Origin: Malania oleifera
Taxonomy: Eukaryota; Streptophyta; Magnoliopsida; Santalales; Ximeniaceae
Direction of reading: 5' to 3'
Assembly: GCF_029873635.1 (NCBI RefSeq)
Contig: NC_080420.1
Span: 121,900,719 to 121,964,718, forward strand
DNA: 64,000 nt
This document shows, piece by piece, positions 12,060-23,336 of the stretch. Under the pieces are notes generated by a model. It was not told the origin of the DNA, searched no databases, and was given only the letters and a program-made list of their open reading frames with translations. Position numbers and translations under genes: made by a program. Position 1 is the first letter of the stretch, and every line of letters begins with the position of its first letter.

Positions 12060-13092
12060 TTTATGCACTGACGCCAAGAGATGCGGAGGCGGTAGGAGAT
12101 GTGGTGACAGGTACTATTTCAATACTGTCATTTAAAGCTACTGCCTTGTTTGATTTAGGGGCGACTCATTCTTTTATCGCTCAAGAATTTGTTAAGTTGT
12201 GTGGGCTTGAACCTCAGCAGTTAGATATTAGTCTATCTATTGCTACGTCGACTGGGGCTGTAGGAATATGTAGAAAGGTACTCAAGGACTGTCTAGTGAG
12301 TATTCAGGGGAGGCCTTTGTCAGCTAATCTGGTGGTTTTAGATATGCATGAATTTGAGGTAATCTTGGGGATGGACTGGCTAGTTGTCCACTATGCTAGT
12401 ATTGATTGCCATTAGAGAGAGGTAGCGTTCAGACCTCTAGAGGGACAGGTATACAGATTCGTGGGATCATGTGCACGCACCCCACCTCAGTTACTATTTG
12501 CTATTCAGGTGCGTAGATTGCTATTAGAAGGGGCTCAAGGATATTTAGCCTGTGTGAAGGCAGTATCAGAAGAGGAGCTGAGGGTAGAGGATATCCTAGT
12601 GGTGAGAGATTTTCCTGATGTATTTTTCAAGGATTTTTCGGGACTACCTCCTGATTGTGAGGTAGAGTTTGTTATTGATTTGGTTCTGGGGACAGCGTCG
12701 ATTTCGAAGGTGCCGTATAGAATGGCACCGACAGAGCTGAAAGAATTGAAAGAACAGTTGCAGGAACTATTAGATAAAAGGTTTATTTGGCCCAGTGTGT
12801 TGCCCTAGGGAGCGCCGGTTTTGTTTGTGAGGAAGAAGGATGGGTCGATGAGGTTGTGCATTGACTACAGGGAAATAAATAAAGTAACTATCAAAAATAA
12901 ATACCCGCTCCCTTGTATCGATGATTTGTTTAATCAGTTATAAGGGACACAAATCTTTTCAAAGATAGACTTACGCTCCGAGTACCATCAGGTGAAAGTC
13001 AGGGCGGAAGATGTTTCAAAGACGGAATTTAGAACACAATATAACCACTATGAATTTTTGGTCATGTCGTTTGGTTTGAGAAATTCTCCTGT
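12060..13092 (+). pseudogene. Ty3 element A: protease and N-terminal RT
   Basis: The protease motif is DLGATHSF at 12152-12175; the serine after the catalytic Asp in the usual DSG triad is Leu (TTA, 12155-12157). GMDWLV follows near 12370. The linker and RT start continue (APYRM-like motif near 12715, CIDYREINK near 12860, KIDL near 12965) with single stops at 12415, 12808 and 12942. The frame stops at 13092, where element B has inserted in the RT palm; RT resumes at 22457. Confidence 0.88.
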
Positions 13093-14291
13093 TGTAAGAA
13101 CTCGAACCGTGATAATTGGGTTTAAATATTGAGAGAGGGGCAAAATTGGAAATTTACCAGGCTTCGTCGACGAAGCCAAATTTCTTCGACAAAGTGTATG
13201 CTTTTCTCGTTGAAAAAATTTAGAGCCTTCAACAAACTATGAATTTTTCATTATTGCAGTTTTAGGAAAAAGGGGACGACGGGCTGAATCTCGGGTTTTG
13301 TTGAAAATCGAGTATCTGTGCGATTTATATTGCGTAATTGGGATAGTCATGCCTTGACTTTGTTTAAACTATATTTGTTTGGAAACCCATGATTTAGATT
13401 ACAAAATGAGTGTGGTTTGTTTGATTATATGAGCATACATGTGTGTGTGATTGCGGAATGGCTGATGGGATCGTTGTTCCAAAAATGAGTCCAGGTACTG
13501 AGAGTGTCCGGCTCTATATCCGAGGGCGTGTGTTTATCACTTGCCACGTAGGCAAGAGTTCCGGCTCTATATCAGAGGGCGTGAGCATTGTCCAGTAGAT
13601 CAAGCCGAAGGGTGTGGATCCACCATTTAGCGCTGGTACGATACCATGCGAGTCGAGGATTAGGCATGTGCCGGTGGCGCCGTGCTTCGCGGGTTGGCTC
13701 CAGGCCAAAGCCGGATTTTTCACGAACCGACTTCGAGCCGAAGGGTGTGACGACACCGGGTTACTGATCATGTGTGTGTATTGTGACAAGGCTGCGTATA
13801 AATGGCTGACATATATGTGCGTGTATGCACTGTGTAAATTAGTACTGGATTTCTTTCAACTGCATGTATGTTTTAATCATGATAACACTCAAATGCCACA
13901 CACCGATATAACATGTGTTCTTCCTTACTGAGAGGTGTCTCACCCTTGCTGTACGTACATTTTTACAGGTCCTTCGAGTAACCGGAATTAGCATCCTGGT
14001 GTAGGGAGCATAGTGGCCGGTATACTGAGTTAGCACTTGGGTAAGTGCTAGGACTGTAGTTTTGTTGAGTTGCCATTTTGGGTTGTATTTGGGCACTCGA
14101 TTGTACGTTTTGATAGAGCTGTGTTTGGCTCATGTATAGACTCTGGTATGCTACTGCATATGTTGATATAGAATGACTTTTTCCGCTGCGTATATGTTTG
14201 TGATTGGATGTATTTAGGATGCCTGGGAACCCCACGGGGTCAGACTCTCATCCAGTGTACTGTATCTGTGATGATTTGTATGATACAGGTG
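13093..14291 (+). mobile_element. Ty3 element B: 5' LTR with two deletions
   Basis: Starts TGTAAGAACTC and aligns with the 3' LTR (20590-22456). It lacks about 0.6 kb after 13229, the part that in the 3' LTR holds the TATA box. It also stops at about 14291, about 55 bp before the LTR end, so the ..GCGTGACA terminus is missing. The sequence passes directly into gag, so the primer site, leader and most of gag are missing too. Confidence 0.88.
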
Positions 14292-14565
14292 ATCGAGACT
14301 GGTATTCGAGAGGATGAGGCAGATGAGGAATCGAGGAAGAGGACAGTACCTTCTAGTTCTCAGTCAGGATCTCATCGGGGATCGTGGAAGAAGAGAAGCA
14401 AGGGCTCGGGTTACCACCAGAATACCGAGCGCCAGGATTCTCAGGGGAGCCAGACTTGTAGTCATTGTACGAGATGCAATAGGAAGCACGAGGGTGAGTG
14501 CCGTCCATTTGGGGGTAGTTGCTACAACTGTGGCCAGCCAGGCCATGTGTCTCGTGATTGTTGAG
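14292..14565 (+). pseudogene. Ty3 element B: C-terminal gag (nucleocapsid)
   Basis: Only the tail of gag remains, fused to LTR sequence. A basic serine/arginine-rich stretch is followed by CSHCTRCNRKHEGEC and the CCHC knuckle CYNCGQPGHVSRDC (about 14520-14561). The stop TGA follows at 14562-14564. The knuckle binds element RNA in intact relatives. Confidence 0.85.
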
Positions 14566-14579
14566 CATCGAGGTGAGAT

Positions 14580-15986
14580 GTGCCTGCAGTTAGTGGGGAT
14601 CGAGGGAGCAACCAGATACCTCGGGGAACCACTCAGACGAATATAACGTCAGCTAAAGTATATTCTCTTACTCCAACGAACGCTGAGCATGCAGGTAACG
14701 TGGTGACAGGTACCTTATTATTGCTTTCGTATAAAGCTTATGTTCTGTTTGATTCGGGTGCAACCCATTCCTTTGTGTCTGTAAATTTTGTGGGACAGTG
14801 TGGGGTTGAGACCCGAGACATGAATGAGGTGTTATCTATTACTATGCCATTTGGGAGTGTGTCTTTTTATAGGAAGATGTTGGTAGACTGCCTAGTGGAA
14901 ATTCAGGGAAAGCTGCTACCGGCGAATCTTATGGTATACGACATGTCAAGGTTCGATATTATTTCGGGAATGGACTGGTTGTTCTCCAGTTATGTTGTGA
15001 TCGACTGTCGTAGGAAGGTGGTAGTTTTCAGACCTCCTGGGAAGTAGGAGTACGAATACGTGGGATCGTGTGTGTGTTCAGTGCCACAGATTCTGTCGGC
15101 GCTACAAGCGAGAAGACTACTCTTGGACGGATGTCAGGGGTACCTAGCTTATATGAAGGAACTGTCGTGGGATGAGTTGAGACTTGAGGATATTCGGGTA
15201 GTTAGCGAATTCTCAGATGTGTTTCCAGAGGATTTACCCAGTTTACCTCCAGATCGTGAGGTGGAGTTTGCGATAGAGTTGCTGCTTGGTAAGGCACCGA
15301 TCTCTAAAGCTCCATACCGGATGGCTCCAGCAGAACTTCGGGAGTTGAAGAAGCAATTGCAGGAACTAATGGATAGGGGATTGATTACCATGAGATTAAC
15401 AAGGTGACTGTGAAGAATCGCTATCCTTTACCTTGTATAGATGATCTTTTTGACCAGTTGCAGGGGACGCGAGTCTTTTCGAAGATCGACTTGCGGTCAG
15501 GATATCATCAAGTGAGGGTCAAAGCGGAGGATGTAGTGAAGACTGCTTTCTGAACCAGATGGCCACTATGAGTTCTTAGTCATGCCTTTTGGGTTGACGA
15601 ATGCTCTTGCGATGTTCATGGATCTGATGAACAGGGTTTTCCATGAGTACCAGGATCGATTCGTGGTGATATTCATTGATGACATTCTGGTATACTTAAG
15701 GAGTACGGAAGAGCACGTGGAACATTTAAGGTTAGTGTTACAGATTCTGAAGGAGAAGAAGTTGTATGCTAAGTTGAAGAAATGTGAATTCTGGTTGAAT
15801 CAGATTGCGTTCCTAGGCCATGTGGTTACCGGGGATGGTATATCAGTCGATCTTAGCAAGATTGAAGCTTTGGTCGACTGGGTAAGGCCGAAGAATGTGC
15901 AGGAGGTTTTAAGTTTTCTAGGACTAGCAGGTTATTATCGTCAGTTCATGGAGGGGTTCTCTAAATTGTCTGGACCTCTGACATGA
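14580..15986 (+). pseudogene. Ty3 element B: protease and RT
   Basis: The protease has an intact DSGATHSF (14751-14774) and GMDWL (near 14970). RT begins near 15280 (APYRM). A deletion of about 70 bp plus frameshift at about 15385 removes the motif with the first catalytic region between GLI and the following HEINK. A frame break near 15550 precedes MPFGLTNA (15582). The active-site FIDDILVY (about 15672-15695) is intact. The frame ends at a TGA at 15984-15986 where relatives read Arg. A gene for Ty3 pol fused PR-RT, dead in this copy. Confidence 0.9.
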
Positions 15987-16487
15987 TTGACCAGGAAGGG
16001 AGTACAGTTTGAGTGGATCAGTGATTGCGAGCAGTGCTTTCAAGAGTTGAAGCATCGGCTGATTATTGCTCCAGTGTTGACCATTCCTTCAGGAGATGGT
16101 GGGTTTGTGATTTATAGCGACGCGTCTCTGAAAGGCTTGGGATGTGTGCTTATGCAGCAAGGTAAGGTAGTGGCCTTTGCTTCTCGGCAAGTAAAAGAGT
16201 ATGAGAAGAACTACCCTACGCATGATCTGGAATTGGCTGCTATGGTATATGCACTGAAGATCTGGCGACACTATCTGTACGGGGTGCAGTGTGAGATCTT
16301 CACTGACCATAAGAGCCTCAGGTATTTCTTCACGCAGAAGGAGTTGAACATGAGGCAGAGGCATTGGCTAGATTTGATTAAGGACTACGATTGCACGATC
16401 AATTATCACCCGGGGAAGGCTAATGTGGTAGCTGATGCGTTGAGTCGGAAGTCAGGGCCTACGGCTGTATCTGCGGTTGTAACTTAG
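15987..16487 (+). pseudogene. Ty3 element B: RNase H
   Basis: This frame continues pol after the TGA. YSDAS (near 16113), the LELAA helix (near 16226) and TDHKSL (near 16302) mark the RNase H domain used to remove the RNA template; [11 protein letters not shown] (16420-16452) marks its end. The domain is complete and readable but has no start of its own, so it is only part of the dead polyprotein. Stop TAG at 16485-16487. Confidence 0.9.
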
Positions 16488-16986
16488 TGTCACATCAGAC
16501 GGGATTTAGAAAGCTCAGGTATAGAGTTGGTGGTTGGTGATCATCAGGCTTATCTTGCTGGTTTGGTGATCCAACCGACCCTATTTGAGCATATAAAAGC
16601 CGCGTAGGCTGGTGATGCAGAGTTGGAAGAGGTTAGGGAAAAGGTACAATAGGGACTGGCTACAGAGTTTAACATCTCTAAGGAAGGTGTATTGAGATTT
16701 GGGATTAGACTATGTGTTATGAATGATGATGAGATCAAAGGGACGATTCTGGAGGAAACGCATCGTTCTATGTATACGGTACATCCTCGTAGTACAAAGA
16801 TGTATCGGGACCTGTGCGATACCTTCTGGTGGTCTAGTATGAAGAGGCAGATTGCTCAATTCGTGGAGTAGTGTCTGACGTGTCAGCAGGTGAAAGCTGA
16901 ACATCAGAGGCTGGCAGAGCCGTTGGAACCTTTGCCTATTTCGATGTGGAAATGGGAGCATATTTCCAAGGACTTTATGACCGGAT
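16488..16986 (+). pseudogene. Ty3 element B: integrase zinc-binding part
   Basis: Reads as the HHCC zinc-binding region of a Ty3 integrase: histidines near 16760 and 16785, then CLTCQQVK (about 16873-16896). In-frame stops occur at three places. Solo LTR C has inserted at 16986, before the catalytic core; the core continues at 19304. Confidence 0.85.
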
Positions 16987-19303
16987 TGTTAGCTTTGGTG
17001 CAATCCCAAGAGGGGGGGTGAATTGGATATTTAAAATTTATCGCTTAGGTTAAACCAGATAAATAGTATTACTTAACCTAGGGTTTGTTTATGCAAATGT
17101 AAACCTAATCATTCACAATATAACATACACGTGTAGTAAGTAAATTGCGGAAATGTAAGTGAACAACCACGATATGTTATCGAGGTTCGACCAACAGTGC
17201 CTATGTCCCCGCCTCTAACTCGCAAGCCAGAGGATTCCACTAATAGCTCACTTAAGGGTGGAGCGACACCGTTTACAACCAGGTCAAATTAACACAGGGC
17301 TGACCTCAACCTTAACCAGGTCAATTAGTGGGGCTAACCTCAACCTACACACCTTAACAGGACGACGCACCTAACTTTCCTAACCGGGTCTAAGACAATC
17401 CGGGACTATTCCAGGGCTAGTCTCCCTCTTCAGGCCCGTGCCTAGAAATACAACAAATGTGTATAAAATTTGTACACGGAAATATGCTTCTAGAAAAGCA
17501 GATGTGTGCACCAATACAGCTCAATCAATAAAGCAAGCACGAATGATATGTAGATATGCTCAGTGCTCTAATGTGTGCTAAACACTCAATCAAGTATGAT
17601 AATCAATCAAGATCTAGAGTGTGTATCTAAGCAAGATTTGAAACACAATATTCGAATATCACAAAATCAGATCAGGGTTTCAAATATGCTAAGCAAGATA
17701 AATCAAACAAACTCAATACAATATTTCAATGTCTAAAGCACAATGGAGTTGTTTGAAAGACTAGCTTTTCGCAAAAGGATTTTTGCACACAAAATCTAGG
17801 TTTAGGTATCTTGCAACAACAATGCAAGAACCACAACCCTCAAAGTCTTCCCACACAAGATTTATCAAATGAAATCCGTGGAAGAACTTTAGGCTATACT
17901 CTCAAATAAAATCAATCAAATTTTATACCAAAAGAGAGTATGAGTTAGAGAGATTATGCACTATAGCCTTATAGAAATACTAACAATGCTTAGAGAAATC
18001 AAGATTGAAGAGTATGTGAGTGTTTACAAGAAGTATTTGGCTAATATAGGATTTTGAGAGTTGAGAGAGTTTTGCCCTAATCAAGTTTTGCTAATCCCCT
18101 CTAATAATGATAAATGAATGGGTATATATAGGCAAGGAGGTATTTTTGACCGTTGGGGACCTATTGGGCATTATTAAGAAAGTTTTAAATCATTTTAAAA
18201 TAATTAACCCTGTTTAAAATATGTTTAACCGCGGTAAAAATCAGGGCAACCCGAGAGGTCTGGTCGACCAGAAAGGTTTCGGTCGACCAAGTTTCAAATG
18301 GTTTGGTCGATCAGCGGAATATTGAACTGAGGTTTTGGTCGACCAAGAGAGAGCGATTTCCCAATTTTCCGAGTTTCGGTCGACCAGGGCATTTTGAACT
18401 GCCTGGTTCGGTCGACTAGACCGTTGGGAATTCTCCCGAGGACCCTTCGGTCGACCAGGTAGTTGGAGAACAAATGTTCTCGGTCGACTAGATGGTCAAC
18501 TGTTGACCCAGGGAGGGTTTCGGTCGACCAAGGCCTTTTGAACTACCAGTTTCGGTCGAGCAGATGGTAAAACTTTGACCTAGGGAGGTTTCGGTCGACC
18601 AGGGCTTCTTGAACTACATGTTTCGGTCGACTAGGTGGTCAAAATGTTGACCAAAAGGAGTTTTGGTCGACCAGGGCCTTTTGAACTATCTGTTTCGGTC
18701 GACCAGATGTTTCGGTCAACCGGGGCCTTTTGAACTATTTGTTTTGGTCGACCAGATGTTTCGGTCAACCGAGCAAAAATGAACTGACTTTGCTGGTCAA
18801 CCGAAAGTGCACCATGTGTGCATTTCGGTCCTGTTTTGAAGCAAACAAGCCCTATTCAAGTGCCTAACAAACATATGTGTAAATGTGTGTGTCCTAAGGT
18901 CACTTGGGATCCAATTTGAAGGCACCGAAAAACTCTAGTGTCGGTCGCCCTAAGGTCGACTAAAGGGAAAACCCTAAGGTCTTTCTATGGTCCGTGTAGG
19001 TACCTAATGTCCAACTAAGGTCAATTTAAGCATACCTACCTATCATGCATGATGCAAATTATTACAAGCCATACGAGTGTACAGTCCATAATAAAATTAC
19101 ATCCCAGAATGAAGTAACTAAATAATAAATACAAATGCATCACAAGATTCTTCATTCATCGGCACGAACACCGCACGCCATCATGATAAGTCTTTTAACC
19201 CTGAAGTGCGCATAAGGTGAACCTGCATGCAGTTCTCAGTACAACTATTAGTACCAAGAGTATTTGTCATTATCAAAACAGGGCGTGACCAATCAGGTCA
19301 ACA
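16987..19303 (-). mobile_element. Solo LTR C, SIRE/Maximus-like Ty1-copia
   Basis: 2317 bp, plus-strand ends TGTTAGC..GGTCAACA, flanked by the perfect 5-bp duplication CGGAT (16982-16986, 19304-19308). The frame of the B integrase on the two sides matches across the insert. On the minus strand the LTR starts TGTTGACC and ends in the CACCCCCCCTCTTGGGATTG block common in SIRE-type LTRs (family call from general knowledge). A minus-strand TATATATA box lies near 18125, downstream of the GGTCGACC repeat block. No internal domain, so a solo LTR. Confidence 0.88.
18255..18830. repeat. GGTCGACC minisatellite in LTR C
   Basis: About 18 copies of the 8-bp palindrome GGTCGACC and close variants (GGTCGACT, GGTCAACC) with A/T-rich spacers such as TTTTGAACTA, in part as a ~70-bp higher-order unit. 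On the LTR's own (minus) strand the block lies upstream of the TATA box. Confidence 0.88.
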
Positions 19304-20320
19304 CGGATTGCCGGCAGCACTTCACAGGCAGAATGCTATCTGGGTGATCGTGGATAGATTGACGAAATCTACGCATTTCATACCGATGAAAGTTAGCTAT
19401 CCTTTAAGTAAGCTAGCAGATTTGTATGTGCATGAGATTATGAGAATGCACGGAGTATCGGTGTCCATTGTGTCAGATTGAGATCTGAGGTTTACTTCTC
19501 GATTCTGGACGAGTTTGCTGGAGGCATTGGGGACGAAACTTACTTTCAGTACAGCGTTCCACCCCCAAACTGATGGACAGTCGGAGAGGACGATTCAGAT
19601 ATTGGAAGATATGTTGCGAGCTTATGTGTTAGACTTCGGTGGTAGCTGGATACAGTTTATGCCACTTGTAAAGTTCGCTTATAACAACAGCTTCCAGTCT
19701 AGTATCGGGATGACACCGTTCGAGGCTTTGTATGGTCGGAAGTGTCGATCTCCCTTGTGTTGGGATGAGGTTGGTGAGCGTCAGGTGTTAGGACCTGAAC
19801 TTGTACAGCAGGCGTCTGAGAAGGTGGGTTTGATCCGAGAGAGGATTAGATCAGCTCAGAGTCGGCAGAAGAGTTATGCAGATGTTCACTGCAGTGATTT
19901 AGAGTTCGAGGTGGGGGGTAAGGTATTTCTACGAATTGCTCCTATGAAAGGGGTGATGAGATTCGGCAGAAAGGGCAAGCTGAGCTCGAGGTATATTGGA
20001 CCATTCGAGGTACTTGAGCGAGTGGGTCCGGTAGCATATAGAGTTGCATTACCTCCAGCACTTTCGAGGGTCCACAATGTGTTTCACGTATCCATGTTGA
20101 GGAGTTACGTGTTGGATCCTTCGCATGTTATTAGTTATGATGAGTTGGAAATTGGGTAGCGTATGAGGAGTTACCTATTCAGGTTTTAGACCGTAAAGTT
20201 CAGAAGCTTTGTACCAGAGAGATACCGTTAGTGAAGGTATTGTGGCGAAACCACGAGGTCGAGGAAGCTTCTTGGGAACTAGAAAAGGAAATACACCGGA
20301 AGTATCCACAGTTGTTTTGA
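19304..20320 (+). pseudogene. Ty3 element B: integrase core and chromodomain
   Basis: The integrase catalytic core resumes after C. VSD at about 19470-19478 is followed by TGA (19479-19481) in place of Arg. HPQTDGQSERTIQ (near 19560-19600) includes the catalytic Glu. The C-terminal part with FLRIAPMKG and the GKLSSRYIGPF motif is readable to 20159; a short frame break follows. The tail with VKVLWRNHEVEEASWE (about 20230-20280) is the chromodomain-like end typical of Tekay/Del chromoviruses. It ends at TGA 20318-20320. Confidence 0.9.
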
Positions 20321-20589
20321 GCACTTGTACATGATCCTACTGTGGGTTGGGATAGGTGGTTAGTCGTCGGGAGTGTGTGTGTATTGTGAACTCCTGAGAC
20401 CGTTGTATATGAAACCACAGTATTCCTCCGCCATAAGTGAGGGTATGTATGTGTATGTGTATGAAGGGACTACGCTGTGGTGATCACCAGTTCGCTCTTG
20501 AGTTGTGTCTATGTGTTCAATTGTATGTATGACTTTATGAATGAGAGATGACAAATTTCAAGGATGAAATTTTTGTAAGGAGGGGAGAT
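20321..20589 (+). other. B 3' untranslated region, hairpin and polypurine tract
   Basis: Non-coding tail of B. The near-palindrome AAATTTCAAGGATGAAATTT at 20553-20572 can form an 8-bp stem with a 4-base loop. The polypurine tract AAGGAGGGGAGA at 20577-20588 lies one base before the LTR start. Confidence 0.85.
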
Positions 20590-22456
20590 TGTAAGAACCC
20601 AAACCGTGATAAATGGGTTTAAATATTGAGAGAGGGGCAAAATTGGAAATTTACCAGGCTTTGTTGATGAAGGCAAATTTCGTTGACGAAGTGTATGCTT
20701 TTCTCGTCGATGAAATTCAGAGCCTCATTGACAAGAAAAAGCCGAGAGGTCAGGGAATTTGGAAATATCAAACTTCATCGACGAGGCCACCGATTCGTCG
20801 ACGAAATCAGTGAAAGATTCGTCGATGAAGGTTCCATTTCGTTGACGAAATTGGGCTGGGTCAAGGGCTATAAAAGGGAAATTTCATTTCTTCTTCATTA
20901 AGAAAACTTAATATCTCTCTCTTTCTCTCTATAAACTCTCCCTACTCTCTCTCTCTCTCTCTAGATTTCTCTCCGATTGTTGCTAGAATTTGGAAACGGA
21001 AGTTACCACGAGGATCGTGGAAGGATTCTCTACAACTTCTACGGATCGGAATCTCGTTTCGGAGGTTTTCGAGTTTTGGCAAAAAATCGAGGTAAGGCTC
21101 GGTTTTCAATTCTGATCCTGTAGTTTTGTAGGTATCAGTCTTGTGAGTATTTTCTGTACTGTGATTTGTAGGTTTTGGAACTCGGTTCGCTGTTTAGGAG
21201 CCTTGGAGTTTGGGATTTGTGATTCAGGGTTAAAGTAAGGGGAAACTGTGTTATATTGGTTATTTTTGAAATCAAGCTTGGTGGAACTGTGGTCCACGGT
21301 CCTGTGTGTGTTTTGGCTACTTATTTAGGGGGATCTAATGGGAAAAACTATGGGTTTTTCATTATTGCAGTTTTGGGAAAAAAGGGATGACGGGCTGAAT
21401 CCCAGGTTTTGTTGAAAATCGAGTATATATGTGATTTATACTGCGTGATTGGGATGGCCATGCCTTGACTTTGTTTAAACTATATTTGTTTGGAAAACCA
21501 TGATTTAGATTACCAAATGAGTGTGATTTGTTTGGTTATATGAGTATGCATGTGTGTGTGATTGCAGAATGGCTAATGGGATCGTAGTTCCAAAAATGAG
21601 TCCAGGTACTCAGAGTGTCCGGCTCTATATCCAAAGGCGTGTGTTTATCTCATGTCATGTAGGCAAGAGTTCCGGTTCTATATCTGAGGGCTTGAGCCTT
21701 GTCCGGAAAATCAGGCCGAAGGGTGTGGATCCACCATTTAGCGCCGATACAATGCCATGGGAGTCAAGGACTAGCTATGTGCCGGTGGCGCCGTGCTTTG
21801 CGAGTTAGCTCTGGGCCAACGCCGGATTGTCTTGAACCGGCTTCAAGCCGAACGGTGTGACGACACCAGGTTACTGATCATGTGTATGTATTGTGATGGG
21901 TCTGCGTATAAATGGCCGTCGTATATGTGCATGTATGCACTGTGTAAATTAGTACTTGATTCCTTTCAACTGCATGTATATTTTTGTCATGATAACACTC
22001 AAATGTCACACACCGATATAACTTGTGTTCTTCCTTGCTAATAGGTGTCTCACCCTTACTGTATGTACATTTTTATAGGTCCTTCGAGTAACCGGAATTA
22101 GCGTCCTGGTGTAGGGAGCGTAGTGGCCAGTGTACTGCGTTAGCACTTGGTTAAGTGCTAGGACTGTAGTTTTGTTGAGTTGCCATTTTGGGTTGTATTT
22201 GGGCACCCGATTGTACGTTTTGATAGAGTTGTGTTTGGCTCATGTATAGACTCTGGTATGGTACTGCATATGTTGATATAGAATGAATTTTTCCACTGCG
22301 TATATGTTTGTGATTGGATGTGTTTAGGGTGCCTGGGAACCCCGCGGGGTCAGACCCTCATCCAGTGTACTGTATCTGTGATGATTTGTATGATACAGGG
22401 ACATGTTAGGTTACATTCTCACCTCTGGGTCCCATTTCGGGGTTTGGGGCGTGACA
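20590..22456 (+). mobile_element. Ty3 element B: 3' LTR
   Basis: 1867 bp, TGTAAGAACC..GGCGTGACA. The flanking five bases are CCTAC on the right and CCTGT left of the 5' LTR, each one transition from CCTGC. It keeps the promoter region (palindromes 20770-20850, TATA box 20869-20876) that the 5' LTR has lost. Confidence 0.92.
20795..20876 (+). promoter_or_regulatory. LTR B promoter: TCGTCGACGA sites and TATA box
   Basis: A perfect TCGTCGACGA at 20795-20804 plus near copies at about 20663, 20704, 20775, 20819 and 20840 precede TATAAAAG at 20869-20876. A CT-rich leader follows (20915-20965). This matches LTR G in arrangement though the LTRs differ otherwise. Confidence 0.6.
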
Positions 22457-23336
22457 CCTACAGTGTTTATGGATTTGATGAACATGGTCTTTCACCAGTA
22501 TTTGGATCAGTTTGTGGTAGTATTTATTGATGATATACTAGTGTATTCAAATAGCCTAGAGGAGCATGGGGAGCATCTGAGTATAGTGCTTCAGGTGTTG
22601 TGAGAGAAGAAGCAATATGCGAAGATCAAGAAGTGTGAGTTTTGGCTGGAACAAGTTACCTTCCTTGGACATGTTATATCTAGGGGTGGTATTTCTGTTG
22701 ATTTGAGTAAGATTGAGGCGGTAGTAGACTGGGTACGACCAAATAATGTGCACGAGATCAAGCGTTTCCTAGGATTGGCTGGGTATTACCACAGGTTTGT
22801 TGAGGGCTTCTTTAAACTGTCTGGCCCATTGACCAGATTGACCAGGAAGGGAGTGAAGTTTAAGTGGTCTGACGAATGTGAACAGAGCTTCCAGGAGTTG
22901 AAGCAGCGACTCATCATTGCGCCTATGTTAACAATTCCTTCAGGAGAAAAGGGATTCGTAATTTACAGTGATGCATCCCATAAAAGACTCGGATGTGTGT
23001 TGATGCAGTGAGGGAGAGTGATAGCCTATGTCTCACGACAGTTGAAAGAATATGAGAAGAGCTACCCTACCTATGATCTAGAATTGGCAGCGGTTGTTTA
23101 CGAGTTGAAGATTTGGAGGCACTATCTATATGGGGGTAGGTGTGAGATATTTACTGACCATAAAAGTTTAAAATATTTATTCACGCAGAAGGAATTAAAT
23201 ATGAGGCAGAGGAGATGACTGAAGTTAATAAAGGATTACGACTGCATTATCAACTATCACTCGGGAAACGCTAATGTGGTTGTTGATGTTTTGAGTCAAA
23301 AATCAGTAGATTCATCTGTATCTGCAGTGGAGATTT
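22457..23336 (+). pseudogene. Ty3 element A: RT palm to RNase H
   Basis: RT resumes exactly where it stopped at 13092. The active-site motif FIDDILVYS (about 22528-22554) is intact. There is a stop at 22603. RT thumb and connection ([11 protein letters not shown] near 22770) are followed by RNase H with YSDAS (near 22963), an in-frame TGA at 23009-23011, LELAA and TDHKSLKYL (near 23155), ending in TAG at about 23336. Pol of a chromovirus, inactive. Confidence 0.88.

Noticed and set aside
18255-18830. Regularly spaced short repeats that could suggest a CRISPR-like array
   Set aside because: Spacers are themselves repeated and vary in length, the repeats are 8-10 bp, no cas genes exist, and the block lies in a plant LTR.
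13093-22456. Endogenous pararetrovirus (caulimovirus) as the source of the RT/RNase H frames
   Set aside because: Integrase, chromodomain-like tail, LTRs and TSDs are present and no movement-protein sequence is seen; these are Ty3 elements.
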